A stretch of DNA of 5,859 nucleotides from Candidatus Thorarchaeota archaeon. Lineage in GTDB: Archaea > Asgardarchaeota > Thorarchaeia > Thorarchaeales > Thorarchaeaceae. Below the pieces are notes generated by a model. That model made no database searches, was not told the DNA's origin, and was given only the letters and a program-made list of their open reading frames with translations. The stretch is taken from the NCBI GenBank assembly GCA_016840245.1, contig JAEOST010000468.1, positions 1 through 5,859 on the forward strand, in the 5' to 3' direction. Below are positions 1 to 5,187 of the stretch, one piece after another. The stretch's first letter is position 1, and the number at the start of each line of letters is the position of its first letter. A program made the position numbers and the translations under genes.

Positions 1-605
1 TCATCAATCATCTTTTCAATGGTTGTTTCCATAGTCGTGTGTTTTTCTAACAGTTGGATGATTTCCGTGGTGAATACCGACACACCTGCAACCGCATAGT
101 TGCTAACATAACGATCAGGTCCACCCTTCTCAACAAGATGTTCAACCACGCCATCAGTCCCAATCTTCACTGTACCAAACTGTTCTGGATTCGAAACAAG
201 AGTCACAAGCATTGTACCATCAGCTTGCATTGTTGTATGGTTCTCAAGAGTACGCGACACCATTTCTGGCTCAACAAGGACATCGCCATTAACGAGAAGG
301 AACTCCTCATCATTCTCAATCTCGTCTCTGGCAGTTAATATCGCATGTTCTACGCCCTTCTGCTCATGCTGTATCACATAGCGGATTCGTACTCCATAAT
401 CACCACCATGCTGAAATTGGTCAATAAGCTCCTCCCGACCATGACCCGCCACTATCACGATATCATTGATATCATTATCCTTCAAACTATCAATGATGTA
501 TTCTAATACAGGATGACCTGCAATCATCAACATAGACTTAGACCGATTTGCAGTAAGAGGTCTCAGTCTTCTTCCTTCTCCAGCAGTCAGCACAAGTGCC
601 TTCAT
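1..605 (-). CDS. Sugar-phosphate nucleotidylyltransferase (C-terminus beyond the window)
   Basis: I translated this frame by hand; it is open for 201 codons and runs off the left edge. The family couples a sugar 1-phosphate to an NTP, giving an NDP-sugar and pyrophosphate, in the cytoplasm. The N-terminus has the nucleotide-binding signature GEGRRLRPLT (residues 9-18), with Arg where most members have Thr, followed by Lys23 in SKSM in place of the usual PKPM. A base-recognition segment QKGVEHAI lies at about 82-89 and the metal-binding Asp is D108 in NGDV. FGTVKI and a VEKGG segment follow, as in glucose-1-phosphate thymidylyl/uridylyltransferases and archaeal GlmU-like enzymes. The sugar and base cannot be read from this part, and any C-terminal left-handed beta-helix is out of view. 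The ATG at 605 gives the usual MKALVLTAG start with a weak GTGAGT box 3 nt upstream. An in-frame ATG at 626 would add seven residues. AlaX ends 51 bp upstream. Confidence 0.88.
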   Translation of the reverse strand, partial: MKALVLTAGEGRRLRPLTANRSKSMLMIAGHPVLEYIIDSLKDNDINDIVIVAGHGREELIDQFQHGGDYGVRIRYVIQHEQKGVEHAILTARDEIENDEEFLLVNGDVLVEPEMVSRTLENHTTMQADGTMLVTLVSNPEQFGTVKIGTDGVVEHLVEKGGPDRYVSNYAVAGVSVFTTEIIQLLEKHTTMETTIEKMID

Positions 606-656
606 ATGACTCACACTGAAGGCCATGGTGTGCTGTCATAAAACTCTTACCAACGC

Positions 657-1385
657 TCACTCTTTCTCAAGTTTGAAATAAATTCGTCTCTTCCCAGCAC
701 CAACATTCTTTGATTTTCCAATTCTAAGTCTTCCAATCTCTGAAGTATTAGCAACATGAGTTCCAGCACAGGATGCTGCATCATAATCATCAATGATTAA
801 CACACGAAAGTCTTTCACGGATTTTGGGACCATCTCTAGGTAGCGTTTTTGATAGCCCCATTTTGTAAGAAACTCTATTGCTTCGGAACGTGGCATAAAT
901 CTAATTTCAACGGACAAGTTCTTGTCCAGAATCTCGTTGACGCCTTTCTCGACTTCCCGTTTCATTTCTTCACCAAACTGTTCCAGAGGAGAATAGTCAG
1001 CTCGGCTCTCACCGGGTTTAATCATATTTCCAACAGTAACAAGATCATAGTGAATCTGAAGATATCTAGATAGCACATGTTGTGCGGTGTGGAATCGCAT
1101 ACACTCATGTCGATAGTCCCAATCAAGTACACCCTCGACTACACTACCCACTTCGAATGGTATGGACTCATTTGAGATGTGTTTGATTTCCCCTTGTTCT
1201 TTTTTTGTTGCAGTAATTTGAATCGAAGTCGATTCGCTAGTCAGCATACCCCGGTCCCCGCTTTGACCTCCACCCTCAGGATAAAATGCAGTTCTATCTA
1301 GAACAACCGAATCATCAAGAACCTTGATTACTTTGGCTTCGAAAGAACGGATGTAGTTGTCTTGCATATACAATAATTCTGTCAA
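657..1385 (-). CDS. alaX: Alanyl-tRNA editing protein AlaX, medium type (AlaX-M)
   Basis: This is a free-standing trans-editing enzyme related to the editing domain of alanyl-tRNA synthetase; it hydrolyses Ser (and Gly) wrongly attached to tRNA-Ala in the cytoplasm. The 242-residue product has the glycine-rich motif FYPEGGGQSGDRG at 34-46, which AlaX-M shares with AlaRS and short AlaX proteins lack. It also has both zinc motifs: H99xxxH103 in RFHTAQH and C206xxxH210 in CAGTH. It ends soon after CAGTH, so it lacks the C-terminal extension of AlaX-L. The start is TTG at 1385. A GAGGGG box (1394-1399) sits 8 nt upstream and overlaps the stop of the preceding gene. An in-frame ATG at 1367 has no ribosome binding site but would still keep all the motifs. 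The gap of only 12 nt to the upstream gene suggests co-transcription. Confidence 0.93.
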   Translation of the reverse strand: MTELLYMQDNYIRSFEAKVIKVLDDSVVLDRTAFYPEGGGQSGDRGMLTSESTSIQITATKKEQGEIKHISNESIPFEVGSVVEGVLDWDYRHECMRFHTAQHVLSRYLQIHYDLVTVGNMIKPGESRADYSPLEQFGEEMKREVEKGVNEILDKNLSVEIRFMPRSEAIEFLTKWGYQKRYLEMVPKSVKDFRVLIIDDYDAASCAGTHVANTSEIGRLRIGKSKNVGAGKRRIYFKLEKE

Positions 1386-1393
1386 AACAGTGA

Positions 1394-1399
1394 CCCCTC
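1394..1399 (-). promoter_or_regulatory. Ribosome binding site for alaX, overlapping the upstream stop codon
   Basis: On the minus strand the sequence reads GAGGGG, with the stop codon of the preceding gene (1400-1398) overlapping it, then 8 nt, then TTG. It favours the TTG at 1385 over the ATG at 1367 and suggests translational coupling of the two genes. Confidence 0.5.
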
Positions 1400-1817
1400 A
1401 TGCTTCATGTAGACGCTTCCACTCTTCAACAGCCAAGCGTTGTGCTTCTGCGAGGATAGTTCCTTGCAGACTCTCAGCACGAGACTCTGATGTTGCCTCA
1501 ATGATGTCTCTAACAGCTTGCTCACTCTTCTCCTCTTGAAGTCCTTGCAATATAGCTGAAACAATGTCATTCTCAACACCATGCTCCGATAGCAAACGAG
1601 CAAGAGGAGTATATGAAAGAGGGATGTGGCCAGAATCAGAGGACGGTTCAAGACCGATTGCTTCCATCTTAACACCAAACAAATCTGTGAGTATATCTTG
1701 ACGCGACCGTACTACTGGAGACTCAGGTACACGGCCCTTTTCAGTTGCGGAGAGCATCTTCTTCATGTGTTTGCCCAACTGAGTCTTCTTAGACTTTTTC
1801 TTGCGCAGTCTTGCCAT
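1398..1817 (-). CDS. Uncharacterised 139-residue protein with basic N-terminus and helical C-terminus
   Basis: I do not recognise the family. The frame is open up to an ATG at 1904, but I place the start at the ATG at 1817. That ATG has a GGTGAT box 7 nt upstream, and it gives MARLRKKKSKK, a natural start, in place of 29 residues with no clear character. The first 20 residues hold ten Lys/Arg. A Pro/Ser-rich linker follows (about 25-72). The rest is predicted helical and rich in Glu, Ala, Arg and Leu, with a segment LLSEHGVENDIVSAILQGL that loosely recalls a three-helix UBA-like fold; that resemblance is only a hint. There is no signal peptide, membrane segment or Cys/His metal motif. The basic N-terminus would suit contact with RNA or DNA. 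It lies 12 nt upstream of alaX, so a link to translation is possible but unproven. Confidence 0.72.
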   Translation of the reverse strand: MARLRKKKSKKTQLGKHMKKMLSATEKGRVPESPVVRSRQDILTDLFGVKMEAIGLEPSSDSGHIPLSYTPLARLLSEHGVENDIVSAILQGLQEEKSEQAVRDIIEATSESRAESLQGTILAEAQRLAVEEWKRLHEA

Positions 1818-1824
1818 CGCATCA

Positions 1825-1830
1825 ATCACC
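1825..1830 (-). promoter_or_regulatory. Ribosome binding site deciding the 1817 start
   Basis: GGTGAT on the minus strand matches the extended archaeal Shine-Dalgarno sequence and lies 7 nt before the ATG at 1817. The competing upstream ATG at 1904 lacks such a box. Confidence 0.55.
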
Positions 1831-1912
1831 ACAGTTTGATAATACGACTGACACACCAATGACAACTTTAAGGTTTCTCCGAGGTGAAACGACGTGAGTT
1901 TCATTGTGAAAA

Positions 1913-3118
1913 CTAGGTAGAGTCTGCAAAATGTCTAGCAATTCCCATGTAGACATCAACTGATTTGTAAAGCTCTTCCAGACTGATGAACTCATCAGGT
2001 TGGTGAGCCTGCTCAATTGATCCAGGTCCACATATCACATTAATGATTCCGCCTTTTGGTTGCAATACACTGCAATCAGTACCATATGTTGCCGCGGTTG
2101 GAATACAACGATGGCCTGTCACGCTCTCAACGACATCTAAGCTGATATTGACAATCTCAGAGTCGCGTGGTGTAACCACAGCTGGCTTCCCATGCACATA
2201 GTCAACCCGAGTTGTTTCACCTAAACCTGCTGAAGAAAGTCTTTCGTTCATCGTTATCAGGAGCTTCTCAGGGGATTGTCCTTTTACAATTCTCATGTCA
2301 AGTAAGGCCTCACAATATGCAGGCACGACATTGATCTTAATGCCACCATTAATCATACCCAAATTAAGAGTTGGCTTCCCTAGTAGTTCATTGGGCTCAA
2401 ATGAATAAGGCTCTGTAATCAAGACACGGAGTGCCTCTAAACACAGGTTAATGGCATTGATGCCTTCTTCTGGTCTGGATCCATGAGCAGATTTTCCTTC
2501 AGCGATTAGTTTCGACCAGAACATTCCCTTCTCTCCAACAAGGACATTGAGACTTGTAGGTTCTCCACAAATTCCGAAAGGTACTCCTTGTAATAGGCCA
2601 CTCTCCACAACTCGTTCTGCACCTGAACAACCACTTTCCTCATCAGATGTAGTTAGCATGACAAGAGGTTCTTGGTGACCGGCTTCTTTGTATAGGATCA
2701 TTGCTTCAGCCATTGCAGCAACAGGACCCTTCATGTCACAGGACCCTCTTCCATAGAGTCGTCCACTAACAACCTCAGCACCAAATGGCGCGTATGACCA
2801 CGAATCCAAAGGCCCGGTCGGTACTGTATCCATATGACCATGAAGAACAAGCTTACCGGTCTTCCCAGGATGTGTGTAGAACACGACATTAGGTCTCTCT
2901 TCAGGACCTACCATTTCGAACGAGAAGCCGTGGGCAGTCATATGGTCTATCAGAACATCCGCGACTTCCTTCTCGTATCCTGGAGGGTTTTCCGAGTTTG
3001 TTGATACAAGTTCCTTCAATAGGGATAAAACCCTAGTTTCATCGACCACATGATCACCATCTAGACTCAATTCAACCCATGCTATGAAGATTACTAAAGC
3101 AAGAAGAATCAGCTTCAT
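1913..3118 (-). CDS. M20 family zinc hydrolase (ArgE/DapE/aminoacylase type)
   Basis: Members hydrolyse amide bonds of N-acyl amino acids or small peptides with two zinc ions. All expected residues are present. HGHMD gives metal ligand H95 and D97 of the active site, and GRGSCDMKGP gives the bridging Asp D128. SDEESG gives general base E160 and ligand E161, GEPT gives ligand E186, and AHQPDEF near the C-terminus gives ligand H372. The lid/dimerisation domain (about 190-300) contains SAHGSRPEEG with H212. At 401 aa the length suits ArgE/DapE proteins and is longer than typical LysK. The substrate cannot be assigned: N-acetylornithine, succinyl-diaminopimelate or another acyl amino acid are all possible. 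The ATG at 3118 gives a hydrophobic leader MKLILLALVIFIAWVEL but has no ribosome binding site. A GTG at 3049, preceded by GGTGATC, is a good alternative start and would make a cytoplasmic protein beginning just before the usual first helix. Confidence 0.9.
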   Translation of the reverse strand: MKLILLALVIFIAWVELSLDGDHVVDETRVLSLLKELVSTNSENPPGYEKEVADVLIDHMTAHGFSFEMVGPEERPNVVFYTHPGKTGKLVLHGHMDTVPTGPLDSWSYAPFGAEVVSGRLYGRGSCDMKGPVAAMAEAMILYKEAGHQEPLVMLTTSDEESGCSGAERVVESGLLQGVPFGICGEPTSLNVLVGEKGMFWSKLIAEGKSAHGSRPEEGINAINLCLEALRVLITEPYSFEPNELLGKPTLNLGMINGGIKINVVPAYCEALLDMRIVKGQSPEKLLITMNERLSSAGLGETTRVDYVHGKPAVVTPRDSEIVNISLDVVESVTGHRCIPTAATYGTDCSVLQPKGGIINVICGPGSIEQAHQPDEFISLEELYKSVDVYMGIARHFADST

Positions 3119-3140
3119 AAGTAAATAGATGACTATAGAA

Positions 3141-3219
3141 GGTGGCAGATCAGTGAGGCGGTTACCCCTGTCCGAGCTAATCGCGATGACGACCCAAGAG
3201 CAGGCTGAGGTCTGCCACT
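3141..3219 (+). ncRNA. Candidate box C/D guide sRNA with K-turn
   Basis: A terminal stem joins 3141-3151 to 3209-3219: nine Watson-Crick pairs, including an unbroken run of eight (GTGGCAGA with TCTGCCAC), plus two G-U pairs. It leads straight into a K-turn. The 3-nt bulge is A-G-U (3152-3154), the tandem G-A pairs are G3155-A3208 and A3156-G3207, and then come G-U and G3158-C3205. This makes box C GTGAGGC (3153-3159; one mismatch to RTGAKGA) and box D CTGA (3205-3208). Inside are D' CCGA (3172-3175) and C' GCGATGA (3183-3189), one mismatch each, which can form a second K-turn-like element. The guide segments would be 3160-3171 (12 nt) and 3190-3204 (15 nt). Such RNAs bind L7Ae, Nop5 and fibrillarin and direct 2'-O-methylation. 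I could not name the rRNA or tRNA targets. The long stem and imperfect boxes are unusual. The minus strand could instead carry a hairpin in the leader of the M20 gene. Confidence 0.45.
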
Positions 3220-3223
3220 AAAT

Positions 3224-3238
3224 CATCTTGGCCAGATG
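3224..3238. repeat. Short inverted repeat after the candidate sRNA
   Basis: CATCT (3224-3228) and AGATG (3234-3238) flank TGGCC, forming a 5-bp stem five bases beyond the K-turn RNA. It could mark the RNA's 3' end. No T-run follows, so terminator function is uncertain. Confidence 0.25.
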
Positions 3239-3375
3239 TTAAGGCGAAACCACATCTCAAGAGAAGCAATTTGACACTCATCTCTTACTCAAATAGATGA
3301 TTAAGGATTGTATTTCTTAGATGAGATGAAAACGCACTTTCATGCTATTTTAATGAGGTCATCAGTTCAGTGTCG
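3239..3375. other. AT-rich intergenic stretch without a recognisable gene
   Basis: I see no convincing ORF here on either strand. Several copies of GATGA/TCATC occur, including a 7-bp inverted repeat between 3277-3283 and 3319-3325, but the arms are 35 nt apart and no clear structure results. Together with the candidate sRNA (3141-3219) and the TATA box at 3376, this accounts for the space between the M20 gene and the plus-strand small gene. Minus-strand promoters for the M20 gene would be expected here or just to the left. Confidence 0.5.
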
Positions 3376-3384
3376 TTATATATA
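3376..3384 (+). promoter_or_regulatory. TATA box for the plus-strand small gene
   Basis: TTATATATA is a near-ideal archaeal TATA element and the strongest in the intergenic region. Transcription would begin about 25 nt downstream (about 3403-3410), leaving a leader of some 60-65 nt before the ATG at 3470. That leader carries a run of eight C (3443-3450). Confidence 0.55.
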
Positions 3385-3469
3385 GTCGATTGCGGATAGT
3401 GTTTCTTGACTTGTGCACTCCTTTCAGGTTGCCGCACCACCACCCCCCCCGTGATGGAGACTGGCTGTT

Positions 3470-3634
3470 ATGAAAGAATCCTACATCATCAAACTCCGGG
3501 ATTTACCATCCGCCGACATGAAACGTCAAGTTAAGCAATTCCTGAAGGATGATGTAGTTAGTGTGAGGGACGATGTCGGTAGGTCGTTTACAGTTAAAAT
3601 GCGGCGAAATGGCCTAATCCTCACCAATGATTAA
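3470..3634 (+). CDS. Small uncharacterised protein (54 aa)
   Basis: I read this frame by hand: ATG at 3470, TAA at 3632-3634. I do not recognise the protein. It starts MKESYIIKLRDLP and ends in MRRNGLILTND. It is rich in charged residues (Lys/Arg against Asp/Glu). Short alternating hydrophobic stretches (YIIKL, VVSV, FTVKM, LILT) suggest a small beta-rich fold around one helix (about 15-27). It has no Cys, no membrane segment and no signal peptide. Support for a real gene is the TATA box about 94 nt upstream, a GGAG box (3456-3459) 10 nt before the ATG, and a hairpin just after the stop. It is the only plus-strand gene in the window and is convergent with the aldolase-Fae genes. Its length alone does not exclude chance. 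Confidence 0.5.
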   Translation: MKESYIIKLRDLPSADMKRQVKQFLKDDVVSVRDDVGRSFTVKMRRNGLILTND

Positions 3635-3649
3635 GAGATATTTTATTCT

Positions 3650-3680
3650 AGGAGGATAGGAGGGGAGTTCCCCACCTCCT
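3650..3680. terminator. G/C-rich hairpin between convergent genes, probable shared terminator
   Basis: AGGAGG (3650-3655) can pair with CCTCCT (3675-3680), enclosing GGGG-AGTT-CCCC (3662-3673). An alternative pairs AGGA at 3658-3661 with TCCT at 3677-3680. It sits between the stop of the small plus-strand gene and the stop of the minus-strand fusion gene. Short A/T-rich stretches lie on both sides (TTTTATT at 3641-3647 and ATTTTA at 3682-3687), as expected of a two-way transcription end. Confidence 0.45.
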
Positions 3681-3702
3681 CATTTTATGGACTTAGCATA
3701 CA

Positions 3703-5181
3703 CTATGGATTGTACGCAAACGGATGTCTAGCTGAATCTCTTCGAGCGATAACCTCACTAGTGAACTGTCGTCCTTCTAATGCCCTTCGGAGTGCATGTC
3801 GTGTTGCTCGGAAGTTATTGATATGAACTCGTTTTGGGTTGTTGGCACTAGGATGGACAAATGCATTCACTGCAATCACTAAATCAGGGAGAAGTTCTTC
3901 AGGGAGAATCATATCGGTGACTGTTCTTTTCACTGCATCTGATACTGCTCTCTGTGCGACATCATAGACCATCTTCTTATGGTCCTCCTTTGTGATTGTT
4001 ACAGTTGGAGCAAAGATAGTCAACGGTTCAAGTTCCTTGATCACATTTGAAGAGTGATATCCCTCAACTGTCTTTCCTGCATTTTCTAATGCAGCACTCA
4101 TAGGACCGTTTCTTAGTCCAAGGATAAGATCGACGTGAGCAACCTCTTGCCCTTCCCCTGCTAATGCTTCTCCATGAAGTAATGACAAATCAGGGATAAC
4201 ATCTGGTACAAGACCAACAGCCTTAGGATAGGACTCTGCCACCATTGACAGCTCACCCATCTTGTAGGTGACCTGACCTCTTGGTATTAACTGCAAGTCC
4301 TCTAGACAAGTTCGTAATTCATCAATATCCTCGTAACGAAGTGCATCGCCTTCCAGCAATGGTTCACGTGCGAGACCTACTGGAACACCCATCATGTTCA
4401 AAGCGGACTTGATTGCTAACCCACCACCACGATTGACGAAGATTCGAACCGTCTTCTGTATACTCCTTTGAATGATTAGCGCATCCTTGAGATTCCCACT
4501 TGCTAAACCAGTCTGCATCTGAACATAGCGATCTGGAAAGACATTCGCACTTGCTAATATTGCCCCATCACATCCTGCGGCTAGAGCTGGAAATGCCACC
4601 TCATCATGGCCGATAACAACTTGGAAATCCTCGGGTCGTCTAACAAGGATGGTAGTTAGGTTGACAAGATTACCACTGGAGTCCTTCATTCCGGTAATGC
4701 CATCAATTTCACGAAGACCATCTATGAGCCACCAGTTGAGTGGAACGCCTGTAACTTGTGGGATGTTATAGAGAAAGATAGGTATGTCACTGGAGTTTGC
4801 AACCTTTTCATAGTGCTCATAAATCTCCTTAGTAGTTGGTTTGAGGAAGTAGGGAGAAACAACAAGAGCTGCTTGAGCACCAAACTCTGCTGCTCTACGT
4901 GTTAACTTTACTGCATCACCGGTGTATGCAGCACCAGTACCAGCAAGAACTGGAACACGTCCTTTAGCAGCTTCACAAGCAATACGTATAGCATCAAGTT
5001 TCTCATCAAATCTCATGCTTGTGAATTCACCAGTTGTACCACAGGGTACGATCCCCGTTGCTCCAGCTTTGATTACATAATCAATTAGTCCGCGGTATTG
5101 TTCCTCATTTACACCATTCTCATCGAATGGGGTTACAAGTGCTGGATAAGCTCCTTTGAATTTGAAGTCTGATTCTGCCAT
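3703..5181 (-). CDS. DapA-family aldolase fused to a formaldehyde-activating enzyme (Fae) domain
   Basis: Residues 1 to about 301 form a DHDPS/NAL-superfamily TIM barrel. It has GTTGE (48-52), the catalytic Tyr138 in YNIP, and the Schiff-base Lys166 in GMKDSSGN, so pyruvate or a 2-oxo acid should bind as an imine. Two DHDPS hallmarks are absent: Val143 replaces the Arg that holds aspartate semialdehyde, and Phe112 replaces Tyr107 of the E. coli enzyme. True lysine-pathway DapA activity is therefore unlikely. After a linker, residues about 335-492 match Fae, which joins formaldehyde to tetrahydromethanopterin. GEALAGEGQEVAHVDLILG holds the catalytic His (H349), AFVHP lies at 440-444, and the tail RRDSARHPFAYNP closely matches the C-terminus of bacterial Fae. 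The middle is divergent and about five residues shorter: PNLxxKP is lost and GPAQ has become DVAQ. The start is the ATG at 5181, with GGGGG (5191-5195) 9 nt upstream and a 6-bp gap to the sister gene. An aldolase that makes or uses formaldehyde is the inferred role. Confidence 0.88.
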   Translation of the reverse strand: MAESDFKFKGAYPALVTPFDENGVNEEQYRGLIDYVIKAGATGIVPCGTTGEFTSMRFDEKLDAIRIACEAAKGRVPVLAGTGAAYTGDAVKLTRRAAEFGAQAALVVSPYFLKPTTKEIYEHYEKVANSSDIPIFLYNIPQVTGVPLNWWLIDGLREIDGITGMKDSSGNLVNLTTILVRRPEDFQVVIGHDEVAFPALAAGCDGAILASANVFPDRYVQMQTGLASGNLKDALIIQRSIQKTVRIFVNRGGGLAIKSALNMMGVPVGLAREPLLEGDALRYEDIDELRTCLEDLQLIPRGQVTYKMGELSMVAESYPKAVGLVPDVIPDLSLLHGEALAGEGQEVAHVDLILGLRNGPMSAALENAGKTVEGYHSSNVIKELEPLTIFAPTVTITKEDHKKMVYDVAQRAVSDAVKRTVTDMILPEELLPDLVIAVNAFVHPSANNPKRVHINNFRATRHALRRALEGRQFTSEVIARRDSARHPFAYNP

Positions 5182-5187
5182 CTTTTT

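Noticed and set aside
54..338. 94-codon plus-strand frame
   Set aside because: It lies opposite the nucleotidylyltransferase, whose motifs are clear, and its Cys/His-rich, low-order product looks like an antisense artefact.
849..1862. Open frames of 60-98 codons opposite or out of frame with alaX, the unknown gene and the M20 gene (849-1073, 1357-1539, 1382-1678, 1626-1862)
   Set aside because: They overlap well-supported genes, show no domain pattern and have no upstream signals, so I treat them as chance frames.
1815..1904. Longer start (ATG at 1904) for the 139-residue protein
   Set aside because: It would add 29 residues without clear character and has no ribosome binding site, whereas the ATG at 1817 follows GGTGAT at the right distance.
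3142..3218. tRNA-like reading of the hairpin with GTGGCAG/CTGCCAC as acceptor stem
   Set aside because: Neither strand has a GTTC-type T-loop, a D-loop GG or a plausible anticodon arm. The K-turn reading explains the internal sequence better.
3277..3325. Repeated GATGA/TCATC motifs as a CRISPR-like or operator array
   Set aside because: The copies are short, unevenly spaced and without regular spacers; they fit chance in AT-rich sequence.
3431..3450. C-rich tract with C8, a possible G-quadruplex on the minus strand
   Set aside because: Only one long G-run with short GG pairs is present. Four good G-tracts are lacking and nothing else supports a function.
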